From: Calditrichota bacterium | GTDB taxonomy: Bacteria; Electryoneota; RPQS01 | DNA: 64,000 nucleotides | Direction: 5' to 3' | Assembly: GCA_020637395.1 (NCBI GenBank) | Contig: JACJWA010000001.1 | Span: 372,001 to 436,000 of the forward strand | Shown here: positions 1 to 8,942 of the stretch, piece after piece | Layout: each line of letters opens with the position of its first letter | How positions within the stretch are numbered: the first letter of the stretch is position 1 | Position numbers and translations under genes: made by a program | Notes under the pieces: model-generated | What the model was told of the DNA's origin: nothing | Seen by the model: only the letters and a program-made list of their open reading frames with translations | The model's database searches: none

Positions 1-1398
1 GTCGTCTCCAGCCGGAGTATAGTCAATCGCCGTGGCCATCAGCGCGCTCTTGATTTCGCGCACATCCGCGTTCGGATTCGCTTCACGCATCAGAGCCACA
101 ATTCCCGCCACGTGCGGCCCGGCCATCGAAGTGCCGGAGAAGTTCCCGTCGTAGCCGCCCGGTACGGACGAATAAACATTCACGCCCGGCGCGACCACTT
201 CGGGCTTGATTGATGTGCCATCGCAATCGCTCGGACCGCGGCTTGAAAATCCGGCAATCGGATACGGGGCATTCGGAAAACTGCCTGCATCCACCGCACC
301 AATTGAGAAAAACGTCACCGAGTCAATCGCCACATTCGCCGGACTGCGATGAGACGAGCCTTGAGGACCTTCGTTGCCCGCCGAAAACGTCACCACCGTG
401 CCCGCAGTTTCACACGCAATGATGGATTCGTTCCAGAACTGATAGCAGTCCGGATAGCCCAACCCGCTGAAGACGCCCCACGAGTTCTGAATCACACTCG
501 GCACGTCTTCAATCGTGTTCGGATTTCCGTCCGGATCCGCAAACCATTCGTAGCCCTGCAGAACGTCGCTGTCAAAATCTCCGCCGAATCCGCCGATCGC
601 GTTCATCGCAATCCACTCCGCGCCCGGCGCAACACCGATCGTGTCAAACTGTGATCCCGGACCACCCGTGCCGCAAATTGTGCCCATCACGTGCGTGCCG
701 TGACTGCCGCTTGCCGTCGGAAAGTTCGTTCCGCCGCCCAGCACATCCAGCCAGCACTCTTCGTGCGGTGCATGCGTGCCGCGCCACCGTGTGCCCAGCG
801 CCTCATGGTTGCCGTCCACGCCAGTGTCCATATTCGCAACCAATACGCCCTGACCCGTGTAGCCCAATTCATACCACACGTCCGGCGCGCGAACTGCGTT
901 CACACCCGGCGTGCGGTCATCCAACGGCTGACGCGGCTCGCGATCCTCACGGATCACGGGCTCAATCAGTTCTAATACCGGAATCGCTTCCGTCCACTGA
1001 ATCAAATCGTGCTTCACCAAATTCTCAAGGACGGATTTCCGGCCCTTCACGACCACGCAGTTCGTGATCCAATGCGGCGTGTAACCGTCAATTTCTCCGG
1101 CGGTGAGCAGCGCACCAAGTTCCGCCAACAGCGGCGGCTGAGTCTCGTTGGCCACACGCTGAAGCTCTTCCACCACGATCCGGTGGCGCTCCTGACGCGT
1201 CACGCGCATCTCCCGCAGCGTGATGTCCATTTCCCGCAAATCAACACGTTCCCAAAGATGAAAAATCGCGTTGACCGATTCATCCGGAGCAGCCTTGCTC
1301 CAGCGCTCCGCGAGATCCGGGGCAATTTCGCCCGCTCGCAGAGTCTGTGCGCCTAACAGGCACAGCAATGCCGGCAGGATCAACAGCGTACGTTTCAT
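1..1398 (-). CDS. S8 (subtilisin-like) secreted serine peptidase, 3' end cut off by the window
   Basis: The gene starts at the ATG at 1398 (AGGAG seven bases upstream) and runs off the left edge, so only about 466 codons are visible. The N-terminus is a signal peptide (MKRTLLILPALLCLLGAQ). A region of about 150 residues follows that resembles the N-terminal regions of the subtilisins at 37778-40504 and 51074-53638. The catalytic triad is readable: Asp in DTGVDG near residue 193, His in HGTHVMG near 231 and Ser in GTSMAGPHVAG near 422, with the oxyanion Asn in SAGNEG. It is probably exported and hydrolyses proteins outside the cytoplasm. It lies 46 bases downstream of the TPR/zinc-peptidase gene on the same strand and may be co-transcribed. 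The missing C-terminus prevents a statement about sorting or FN3-like domains. Confidence 0.93.
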   Translation of the reverse strand, partial: MKRTLLILPALLCLLGAQTLRAGEIAPDLAERWSKAAPDESVNAIFHLWERVDLREMDITLREMRVTRQERHRIVVEELQRVANETQPPLLAELGALLTAGEIDGYTPHWITNCVVVKGRKSVLENLVKHDLIQWTEAIPVLELIEPVIREDREPRQPLDDRTPGVNAVRAPDVWYELGYTGQGVLVANMDTGVDGNHEALGTRWRGTHAPHEECWLDVLGGGTNFPTASGSHGTHVMGTICGTGGPGSQFDTIGVAPGAEWIAMNAIGGFGGDFDSDVLQGYEWFADPDGNPNTIEDVPSVIQNSWGVFSGLGYPDCYQFWNESIIACETAGTVVTFSAGNEGPQGSSHRSPANVAIDSVTFFSIGAVDAGSFPNAPYPIAGFSSRGPSDCDGTSIKPEVVAPGVNVYSSVPGGYDGNFSGTSMAGPHVAGIVALMREANPNADVREIKSALMATAIDYTPAGDD

Positions 1399-1444
1399 GA
1401 TTCAACTCCTATTCGGTTGTCCGTCAAAGCAATCAGCCCAAATA

Positions 1445-3865
1445 CTATTTGTAGAACTTGGATATGTCTTCTTTCAAAATCGCGCGCGCTTCCGCATCCC
1501 AATAATTGCGCGCTTCGTACGAGGATTCAATCGGGTTAAACACCCACGTCGGCACCATGTCGTCGAGACTGGCCAGCAGTTTGTCCCGCGTCGACTCTCC
1601 CGTCAGATACGCCGCAATCGCCTGCACAATCGCATCATCCGGATAGGCGGCCAGTGCGTCGCGAATCACCATGTCCCGCACGCCGAGGCCGCTCAAGCCG
1701 TTCAGCCATTGCCGGTGAATCTCCACGCGGCCATTGCCCGGCGTCAGAAGCTCCGCTTCGTCAATCTGCGCCCGCGCTTCCTCCAGCCGTCCCGTCAGCA
1801 GCAGCATCCGCGCATATTCCAATCGCAGACCCACCACGCCGTTGCGCCGCTTCAAAGCCACTTGATACATCGAATCCGCCTGCTGAACTTTGCCCAGCCC
1901 GAACAGCGCACCGGCATAGCCCCGCAGCGCTGTGTCATCCGTGCCCCGCTCCGCCAGCACAACACGATAATTTACGACAGCTTCACCATAATTTCCAGTC
2001 GCCGCCGTCATCGCCGCCAATTCCCGCGTCAATCGCGTGCGCTCGCTTCCCGAAGTCTTAGATAATCCGTGGCTAAGCGTCTTCCGCGCCGCACCAAAAT
2101 CCCCGTCCGCAAAAAGCTGAGTCTGCGCCATTCGCACATGAGACTCCGCCTTCTCGGGGTATCTGTCCAGAAGCTTCCGCGCATAGTCCAGCGACACGTC
2201 GTCCGAATCACTGTAGGACGCGATCTTCGAAATCTCCCGCAGCACCACTTCCGCGTCCGGCTCGCGCTGTTCCGCTTGCCGCGCAAAGCCCATCGCGGTC
2301 GCGAGTTTTCCCTGCTCCACATCATTCTCCGCCGCGTTCACAAACCCGACGGCATAGCAGGACTCAACATTAGACCCACTCATGTAGGCTTCAAGCAAGC
2401 TCACGAGCTGCGGGTCAAGCTTGAACAGCCGCTCTTTCGTAATCTCGCGCGTATCATAGTCATTTCGTCGCGGCGAGAAGTACGAATTCATCCCCTCCGC
2501 GAAATACTCCCACACGCTCGACCCCTGATAACGGCTCACGAAGATTTCTGCTCCCGAAGCATCTTGTGCGCTCGCCTCGCGATAGAGACTGTCAATCCGC
2601 TCCTGATCCACCGGCGGAAAAACGCCGTGCACCTGATGCGTCAGCTCGTGCAGCACCGTGTTGTACTTGTTGTAAATCGAGCGCTCAACATCCTCGATAC
2701 CCGTCACCGTCGTATAGCCGCCGCAGCCGCGCACGTCGTCCCACAGCCGCGAATCATAGGTGATTCGCTGATCGGCAATCGTCTCCAGTCCCGGACATTC
2801 CGAGAGCTTCTCATGCAGCGGCTTGATGTAATGATGACTTCCCGTCGCCACCAGCACCGGAATATACGCCTTCCACGGTTCTACCGAGAGCGCCACCTGT
2901 TTCCGGTGCCGTTCTGACAGTGACTCCCAGTTCAAAACATACTGCTCAATCTGCGGGATCACCGGCAGCGGACGGGCGTCAAACGCGGCCTGATCCGCCG
3001 CACGATAGACATTCTCGCGCAGACGAAATTGCTCCAAACATTTCGCGATTCCGTTGTGCGCGCGGCCATAGTCCGGCACATACTTCAGCGCCTCGGCAAA
3101 ATGATGCAAGGCCGACTCAAACTCGCCGCGCATCCATTCGTCCGAACCGTCCACCACAAACTCCCGCGCACAAATCGCATCACCATTGCACTTCAGATGC
3201 TCACTGGTCGCCTCGAGCTCCCGGTAGTTCCGCCCCACATAGCCATTGCCCAAATAGTAGTGGGCCATCTCGCTGCGCGGATTGCATTCCGTGCAAGTTT
3301 CGAACATACTAATGGCGTCGCTGATCTCTCCGAGCCTGATCTTGCATAGCCCTGCTTGAAACAAAACTTCGTCGGAAATCTCTTCCAATGTACACGCCGA
3401 GCGCAGAAGCTCCAGAGCATCTTCATACTTCTGCTGCTTCTGCAAAACCTCTGAAAGTCCGATCTTCGACAGACGCAGAGCAATCGGGCTCTCGTATTTC
3501 AACCCTGCGCGAAACAAACTATCCGCGCGCTCAAAATTTAAAAGCGCGTAGGCAAGCCTGCCTTCCGCGATTTCCGGATAAGCACTGTGCGGCGCCCATC
3601 GCTCAAGCTCCGGCAAATCCTCCGTCAACACATACCAGTCCAGCAAGGGCTCGAAGGACTGAGGGCTCGATGCAGTCGCCGTCAACTCGGGAAGCAATGC
3701 GCGAAAGGCCGCAAAATCGTAGTCCAGCAGCGCGGCCTGCGGAGAGCTTTGACGTGCCGTCTGCATCGCTGCGCGGCAAAGCGCCGCCGCGTCCTCCGGC
3801 AACGGCTCCGCCGCAAATACCAACACAGGCAGCATGCATATTGCCGCGATAAGCCTACGCCACAT
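1445..3865 (-). CDS. TPR-repeat exported protein with a HELTH zincin motif (putative metallopeptidase)
   Basis: The protein has about 806 residues. I chose the ATG at 3865 because AGGAGG sits six bases upstream and a signal peptide follows at once (MWRRLIAAICMLPVLVFAAE). A longer reading to 3904 is possible but buries these signals. The N-terminal half and the C-terminal 300 residues are helical TPR-like repeats. Between them is HELTHQVH near residue 405, the HExxH zinc site, followed about 50 residues later by WEYFAEGMNSYF, where a glutamate could be the third ligand as in gluzincins of the lethal-factor-like type. The start overlaps the 3' end of the ABC ATPase gene by 11 bases, so translation is probably coupled. 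Function is unknown: it may process or scaffold cargo of the transport system. Peptidase activity is inferred from the motif only. Confidence 0.85.
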   Translation of the reverse strand: MWRRLIAAICMLPVLVFAAEPLPEDAAALCRAAMQTARQSSPQAALLDYDFAAFRALLPELTATASSPQSFEPLLDWYVLTEDLPELERWAPHSAYPEIAEGRLAYALLNFERADSLFRAGLKYESPIALRLSKIGLSEVLQKQQKYEDALELLRSACTLEEISDEVLFQAGLCKIRLGEISDAISMFETCTECNPRSEMAHYYLGNGYVGRNYRELEATSEHLKCNGDAICAREFVVDGSDEWMRGEFESALHHFAEALKYVPDYGRAHNGIAKCLEQFRLRENVYRAADQAAFDARPLPVIPQIEQYVLNWESLSERHRKQVALSVEPWKAYIPVLVATGSHHYIKPLHEKLSECPGLETIADQRITYDSRLWDDVRGCGGYTTVTGIEDVERSIYNKYNTVLHELTHQVHGVFPPVDQERIDSLYREASAQDASGAEIFVSRYQGSSVWEYFAEGMNSYFSPRRNDYDTREITKERLFKLDPQLVSLLEAYMSGSNVESCYAVGFVNAAENDVEQGKLATAMGFARQAEQREPDAEVVLREISKIASYSDSDDVSLDYARKLLDRYPEKAESHVRMAQTQLFADGDFGAARKTLSHGLSKTSGSERTRLTRELAAMTAATGNYGEAVVNYRVVLAERGTDDTALRGYAGALFGLGKVQQADSMYQVALKRRNGVVGLRLEYARMLLLTGRLEEARAQIDEAELLTPGNGRVEIHRQWLNGLSGLGVRDMVIRDALAAYPDDAIVQAIAAYLTGESTRDKLLASLDDMVPTWVFNPIESSYEARNYWDAEARAILKEDISKFYK

Positions 3866-4547
3866 TCCGATCCTCCTTGATTCTGCCGTCTTCCACCGTG
3901 ACAATTCGCTTGGCTATTCCCATCACCTTGGGGTCGTGCGTCGAAAAAACAAACGTCGTGCCGTGCGAACGATTCATCTCCAACATGAGCTCCAACACCG
4001 CCATGCCCGTGTCGTGATCCAAGTTCGCGGTCGGCTCATCCGCCAACACCAACTGCGGATTCGTGATGAGCGCGCGCGCAACCGCTACGCGCTGCCGTTG
4101 TCCGCCCGAAAGTTCGTCCGGACGATGACGCGCAAACTCCGTCAACCCGACTTCCTCAACAAGCTCCGAGACCCGCCGGGCAATCTCCGGTTTCGCAACC
4201 TGCTGCAACTCCAGCGGCAGCGCAACATTCTCCAAGACATTCAGCACTGGCAGCAAATTGAATGTCTGAAAAATGAACCCGATGCGGTCACGACGCAGAA
4301 GTGTCGTCGCGCGGTCGTCCAATTTGCTCGTCTCAAACTCCCCAAACATCCGCACACTGCCGGACGTCGGCACATCGAGGCAGCCGATCAGATTCAGCAG
4401 CGTCGTCTTGCCGCTGCCCGACGGTCCCACGATGCTCAAGAACTCGCTCGTTCCGATTCGCAAATCCACATCCACAAGCGCATGCACGACATGTGTGCCG
4501 AGCTGATAGTCCTTGCAAATCTTCTCTACATTAACAATGTCTGACAT
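3855..4547 (-). CDS. ABC transporter ATP-binding protein, LolD/MacB type
   Basis: This is a 230-residue single-domain ABC ATPase. It shows Walker A GPSGSGKTT near residue 40, a Q-loop (FIFQTFNLLPVLNVLENV), signature LSGGQRQR, Walker B LVLADEPTANLD and the switch histidine in STHD. The long LLPVLNVLENV stretch and the length are typical of ATPases that work with FtsX/MacB-type permeases (LolD, MacB, FtsE), which couple ATP hydrolysis to mechanical work in the periplasm. Its partners are most likely the two FtsX-type permeases at 6477-8941 in the same run of genes. It begins three bases after the beta-barrel gene ends and overlaps the next gene by 11 bases. The substrate is unknown. Confidence 0.95.
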   Translation of the reverse strand: MSDIVNVEKICKDYQLGTHVVHALVDVDLRIGTSEFLSIVGPSGSGKTTLLNLIGCLDVPTSGSVRMFGEFETSKLDDRATTLLRRDRIGFIFQTFNLLPVLNVLENVALPLELQQVAKPEIARRVSELVEEVGLTEFARHRPDELSGGQRQRVAVARALITNPQLVLADEPTANLDHDTGMAVLELMLEMNRSHGTTFVFSTHDPKVMGIAKRIVTVEDGRIKEDRNVA

Positions 4548-4550
4548 AGT

Positions 4551-5780
4551 CTAAAAGTGAATCACGAATCTCATATCCGCCGCCACGTAGGCCGGAAGCA
4601 CAGGCAACTCGCTGTCGGATGAGCCCGTCGCAAATGAAAATCCCGCCGCAATATCCACATTCGGATAGCCGATGAACGTGATCAGCGGATATCCGTACAG
4701 CGTGCCGTCCACCGGCTCAAAAATCAAATTTCCACCGAACGTCCAGAGATCGCGCCAGTTATACACGCCGCTTGCCGCAACGTATACTTGATGCAACTCC
4801 TGCGTCGGTTTGGTCAAAAGCAGAAGGTTTGCGTATTCTATCGCGGACGCAGGACGCACCAGCCACTCCGTTACGTCGGCAACTTCACGGAAACGGCTCA
4901 AATAATCCGCATACTCCTCACGATTCAATCCCCATCCCGTGTAGTAGATTTCTCCATACACCGAGGAGTTCCCGAACAATTTGCTTGCTCCCAAAACCGC
5001 GCGCGGCTTCCAAACGGTTCCGCTTTCAAGCGCGAGATAGTGCCGCAGATTGGAGTTCTCACGAAGCAGCCACGCCGCTTCTCCGTACAGCACCACCGGC
5101 CCGCTGTCCCATGAAAACGCTCCGCCGACATTCGTTTCGTCATCAAAGTTGTGCAAGGCCGTTGCATAGAGATCCACCGTGCCCACCAACTTAAACAGCC
5201 GCGCTCCCGCCATGCGCGAAGTGTTCACCGCAATCGGCAGCTCATCATATCCGTTGTTCCGGTCGGGCGTGTAGAGCAGTGACGCCGAAAACCACGGAAG
5301 CGTCGCGTCCATGCGCGCCAGATATACGCCTTCCAAATAGCGCGAAGGATCCAATGGATCCGCAGAGCGCTGCAAGTTGTCCGTCGGTGTGTAGGTCAAT
5401 CCCGTCCCCCAACGCGCGCGCTGCTTCCCCATCAGAAATGTCACACGCGGCGACGGGTTCAGATACCCATAGGCCTGATCCAGCACCCAATCAAACTCCT
5501 CGGTCGAATCCGGCTGATGCGTGAACCAAAATCGCGGCTCGACGCGATAGCCCGCGCGTCGCTCATGAGATCCTTTCAAGAACACGCGAAGCTCGTGCAC
5601 ATAGCGCTCACGCCACTTCCCCGTGTCGGGCGGGTAAATCCACACGTCGCCGTGTTCGTGTCCCGTGAAGATCGCGTTGCTCTCCAGCCGAAACGTCGTG
5701 CGCGGCTGTGCGAACAAGAACGAAGCCGCAAAGAGACTAATTGCCCAGGCGAGTCGGGTCAAACATGGACTCCGGTACAT
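4551..5780 (-). CDS. Outer-membrane beta-barrel protein (porin/DUF1302-like) of the ABC/LolA cluster
   Basis: This is a protein of about 409 residues with an N-terminal signal peptide (LAWAISLFAASFLFAQ). Repeated amphipathic strands with aromatic girdles follow, and the final residue is phenylalanine (FVIHF), a classic BAM recognition end. The motif GKQRARWGTGLTYTPTDNLQ resembles the conserved first third of DUF1302/alginate-export-like barrels, although I cannot assign a family firmly. The start is uncertain: ATG at 5780 overlaps the upstream LolA-like gene by 44 bases, a TTG at 5762 would overlap by 26, and the frame is open to 5834. It is probably the outer-membrane acceptor or channel for whatever the FtsX/ATPase/LolA-like set moves. 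Confidence 0.82.
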   Translation of the reverse strand: MYRSPCLTRLAWAISLFAASFLFAQPRTTFRLESNAIFTGHEHGDVWIYPPDTGKWRERYVHELRVFLKGSHERRAGYRVEPRFWFTHQPDSTEEFDWVLDQAYGYLNPSPRVTFLMGKQRARWGTGLTYTPTDNLQRSADPLDPSRYLEGVYLARMDATLPWFSASLLYTPDRNNGYDELPIAVNTSRMAGARLFKLVGTVDLYATALHNFDDETNVGGAFSWDSGPVVLYGEAAWLLRENSNLRHYLALESGTVWKPRAVLGASKLFGNSSVYGEIYYTGWGLNREEYADYLSRFREVADVTEWLVRPASAIEYANLLLLTKPTQELHQVYVAASGVYNWRDLWTFGGNLIFEPVDGTLYGYPLITFIGYPNVDIAAGFSFATGSSDSELPVLPAYVAADMRFVIHF

Positions 5781-6480
5781 TCTCGCGCTCCGCAAGTTTC
5801 CGAATCTCAACTTTCGTAAATGCGCCTTCCTCAAGAAAATCGTACATCGTCATCACCGATGGACGCTCGCGTCCCGCGAGCTGTGCGGTTTCATTGACGA
5901 CTTCCTGCTTCAGCGCCTTGCCCGTCAATCCAAAATACGTGATCGTATCCGGAATCGCCGACGCGCTGTCCAGTCCGCAGATCATCTTCGCGTACGCCAC
6001 GCTCCGCGTGCGGGCCGTCAATTCAACAATGTAATGAACTCCGCCATTGCGTTCACTGCGCTCAATCACATGCGCAAGATAGTCGTCCGCGAGCGTCGAG
6101 TTCATTACGTCTTCATTCGAAAACACACTTCCCATGAAACTCGCCTTGCGCGTCAGTTTCACGGGCCGCGAAACATCCGGAACATAGAACCACAAGTTGT
6201 CGCCGTTCAACAAAATCTGCTTGTCCCGCTCGCGCGGCGGATCGGTCACGGTCATCAGCGACTTGTCCTCGCCGATTCCCACGATGTCATATTCATACAC
6301 CAGCGGATCGCGTCCCGGACGCTGCGTTTCCATCATCAGAGACATTTCATACGCTCCCGGAAAACGCGCGTCGTCGAGTCGCACAAGCAGGGCCTGCGCC
6401 GTCGAATCTTCCGGAGTTTGCGCTTGCGCTGATGCGACGAACAATAACACAAAAGTCAATACTGAGTTCAGCGTTTTCAT
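5737..6480 (-). CDS. LolA-like outer-membrane lipoprotein-sorting family protein
   Basis: This protein of about 247 residues starts at ATG 6480, overlapping the permease stop as ATGA with AAGGAGT just upstream. The open frame extends further but without supporting signals. A signal peptide (MKTLNSVLTFVLLFVASAQAQ) is followed by the half-barrel signature of the LolA-like/outer-membrane lipoprotein-sorting family: the run from MTVTDPPRERDKQILL through NLWFYVPDVSRPVKL and SFMGSVFSNEDV to DYLAHV. Family members bind acyl chains in the periplasm and shuttle lipids or lipoproteins. Sitting between FtsX permeases and a beta-barrel, it is likely the periplasmic carrier of a dedicated transport route rather than the housekeeping LolA. 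Confidence 0.88.
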   Translation of the reverse strand: MKTLNSVLTFVLLFVASAQAQTPEDSTAQALLVRLDDARFPGAYEMSLMMETQRPGRDPLVYEYDIVGIGEDKSLMTVTDPPRERDKQILLNGDNLWFYVPDVSRPVKLTRKASFMGSVFSNEDVMNSTLADDYLAHVIERSERNGGVHYIVELTARTRSVAYAKMICGLDSASAIPDTITYFGLTGKALKQEVVNETAQLAGRERPSVMTMYDFLEEGAFTKVEIRKLAERENVPESMFDPTRLGN

Positions 6481-7727
6481 CTTACTCCTTTTGCCAAGGC
6501 CGCCGTTACCGGAACCCGTGACGCTCTGCGCGCCGGCAGAACTGATCCCAACCACGCGCTCGCCAATGACAACCCCGCGCCAATCAGCCAATCCACCGCA
6601 AGCGAGCGAGCATAGTAGTGATCGGCCAACGGCATCGAAACCGCTTCAATCGCGTCCTTCGGCAGTGCGATGCCGTACACATTCATGTACCAGGCCGCCA
6701 GGGCTCCAATTCCCGATCCAATCACAAAACCCAACAACCCCAACGCAATCCCTTCCGCCAAGAACATCGCGTGAATCTGCTTCGCTTCCATTCCCAACGC
6801 GCGCAATGCTCCGATCTCGCCCGTGCGTTCAAACACCGAGACCGTCATCGTGTTCGACACGCCGAACACCGCAAGCGTCACCAAAATGAATCCGATAATA
6901 CCATAGGACACCAGATCCGCCTTGACCGCAGCGACAATATCCCGCGCCACGTCATACCACGGCTGAACCTCCAAAGGCTCCGTGGTTACGCTGCTCACAG
7001 TCGAGGTCATCTCTTCCGTAAGCTTGGGAACAACCCGCAAATTCTCCGCGCGGATCACAATCTCCGTCACTTCATCCTGCATGTCCAGAAGCTCATACAC
7101 AAACGACAGCGGCGCATAGACCGCTCCGCGATCCGCAATGCCAAATCCGCTGTCGAAAATTCCCACCACGTCCGCATCCACTAAATTGTTCGCCCGATCC
7201 TGCGTCTGCGCAAACAGCATCAGGGAACTGCCAATATCCGCATCGAGGAGTTCCGCAAGCCGATCCCCAATCAAAATCCCCTGCACGCTGTCGCTGAGAG
7301 TCGCGCCGCGCTTCACGCCGTTCAGCACGACGCCCACGCGCTCTTCCTGACTCGGAATGACGCCGTACAACACCACCGCCGCGCGATTGCGCCCGTTGGA
7401 AAGCGTCGCGCTGCACACGATGCGCGGACTCGCCGCAACGACATCAGGCAAAGACTCCACGGCGCGCGTCACCTCGCCCGCGTGCTCAATCGTTATCGTC
7501 AGAGGAAGACGCCGCTTCTCTTCCTGGTATCCTTCGGCGTGAATCTGCACGTGGCCCGTACGCAAATCCACCGTCTTCTCAATCGTAATCAAATAGAATC
7601 CGCGCAGCACCCCGACCAGCAGGATCAACATCCCGGTGTTTACGCCCAACGCGAGCACATTGAACAGCGTGCGCCGCCGCTGCTTGATGACATTGCGAAT
7701 GCCGATGCGAACCCAGAGCAGCGTCAT
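6477..7727 (-). CDS. FtsX/MacB-type ABC transporter permease (second of two)
   Basis: The protein has 416 residues with the ABC3 layout. One transmembrane helix lies near residues 20-45 (TLFNVLALGVNTGMLILLVGVL). A periplasmic domain of about 220 residues of MacB_PCD type follows, and three C-terminal helices (GIIGFILVTLAVFGVSNTMTV, AEGIALGLLGFVIGSGIG, DWLIGAGLSLASAWLG) surround the conserved cytoplasmic motif ERTGEIGALRALGM. Such permeases do not form ordinary import channels; they extract or push substrates at the periplasmic face (LolCE, MacB). The start overlaps the upstream permease by four bases and the stop overlaps the LolA-like gene by four bases, so the three are translationally coupled. 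Confidence 0.94.
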   Translation of the reverse strand: MTLLWVRIGIRNVIKQRRRTLFNVLALGVNTGMLILLVGVLRGFYLITIEKTVDLRTGHVQIHAEGYQEEKRRLPLTITIEHAGEVTRAVESLPDVVAASPRIVCSATLSNGRNRAAVVLYGVIPSQEERVGVVLNGVKRGATLSDSVQGILIGDRLAELLDADIGSSLMLFAQTQDRANNLVDADVVGIFDSGFGIADRGAVYAPLSFVYELLDMQDEVTEIVIRAENLRVVPKLTEEMTSTVSSVTTEPLEVQPWYDVARDIVAAVKADLVSYGIIGFILVTLAVFGVSNTMTVSVFERTGEIGALRALGMEAKQIHAMFLAEGIALGLLGFVIGSGIGALAAWYMNVYGIALPKDAIEAVSMPLADHYYARSLAVDWLIGAGLSLASAWLGSVLPARRASRVPVTAALAKGVR

Positions 7728-8941
7728 CCGAGCTCCCGCAATATCTCAACAGGCTGCTTGCGCGACGCCCAATACGCCGGATAGACCGATGCGAAAATCG
7801 AAATCAAGACGCCGAGTAGCCCAATCTTGATCGTCGTTTCCGGAACAAAAGTCAACCAGATCAAACTGTCAACGCCCTCAAGTCCCTGCATCGCTTCTCC
7901 GAGATCAATCGGATGGAAGTAATAATAGAATGTGATCGGAACTGAAATAATCAAACCGACCACTGTGCCGATGATTCCCAGAACGAGTCCCTGAAACAGC
8001 ACCATCCTGATCAACTGAGTCGGAAGCAGTCCCACGGCCCGCAGCGTCCCAAACTCGCGCAGCCGCTCCAGAATGCTGATCAGGAATGTATTGATCATGC
8101 CCAGCGATGCCACGATCAGAATGATCAATGTGATCACCCAAATTCCGATTTCGGAAACGTCCAACAATTGAATCAGTGCCGCCTGATCCTCTTTCCACGA
8201 CGTGACCTGATACTCTTTCCCGAAGCGCTCGCGCGCCGCCACAAGCGCAGCATCCAGCCGACTATGATCCGTCAGCTCAACCGTCACTCCGGTCACGCGC
8301 CCGTCGAGCCCCACAAGCTTCTGCAATGTTCCCAATTCGCACAGCACCAGCGTCGCGTCTTCATCTTCATTCAAACTGCGGAACACTCCACGAACCACAG
8401 GTTCCACGGCGGACATGCCGCCATAAACATCGTTCGTTAAAAGAATGATCTTGTCGCCCGCACGAACATTCAGCAACTCTGCAGAGCGCGTTCCGAGCAT
8501 CACCTGATTCGCGCCGTCCAGAAATGCGCCGTCCGTCACCGACCGTTCCAGCCTGCCCCAAATCGCGCGAGCCGCCCCCGGCGTCGTTCCCGCAAGCTGC
8601 ATCTCCAGAGTACGATCCAGAGAATTCGCCAACGCGCCATACTTGAGCATCGGACGCACGCGCTTCGCATCCGGCAGCGCCGCAAGCGAGTCCGCAAACT
8701 CTTTGGTCCATGCCACGTTCGGCTCGAGCGGCAGCAAGTCAATCTTTTCGTCATAGCCCTTTGCGGCAATCCGCAAATCCCCGGACTCGCGAACGGTCTG
8801 TTGCTGGATCTTGTCCTTGAATCCGTCCACATAGCTGCCGCCAAATTGCAGCAGAAACACGGAAACCGCCACCACCGCAATCACGGCCAGAGATCGCTTC
8901 CGCATCTTGAGCAAATCTCGCAGCGCCATACGCAGCAGCAT
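7724..8941 (-). CDS. FtsX/MacB-type ABC transporter permease (first of two)
   Basis: The protein has 405 residues, with an N-terminal helix (RSLAVIAVVAVSVFLLQFGGSY), a large periplasmic MacB_PCD-like domain (residues 45-260) and three C-terminal helices. The coupling motif ERLREFGTLRAVGLLPTQ matches the FtsX family. It is related to, but clearly different from, the adjacent permease, so the pair probably forms a LolC/LolE-like heterodimer powered by the ATPase at 3855-4547. It starts one base after the stop of the polytopic membrane protein gene and overlaps the next permease by four bases. Confidence 0.94.
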   Translation of the reverse strand: MLLRMALRDLLKMRKRSLAVIAVVAVSVFLLQFGGSYVDGFKDKIQQQTVRESGDLRIAAKGYDEKIDLLPLEPNVAWTKEFADSLAALPDAKRVRPMLKYGALANSLDRTLEMQLAGTTPGAARAIWGRLERSVTDGAFLDGANQVMLGTRSAELLNVRAGDKIILLTNDVYGGMSAVEPVVRGVFRSLNEDEDATLVLCELGTLQKLVGLDGRVTGVTVELTDHSRLDAALVAARERFGKEYQVTSWKEDQAALIQLLDVSEIGIWVITLIILIVASLGMINTFLISILERLREFGTLRAVGLLPTQLIRMVLFQGLVLGIIGTVVGLIISVPITFYYYFHPIDLGEAMQGLEGVDSLIWLTFVPETTIKIGLLGVLISIFASVYPAYWASRKQPVEILRELG

Positions 8942-8942
8942 T

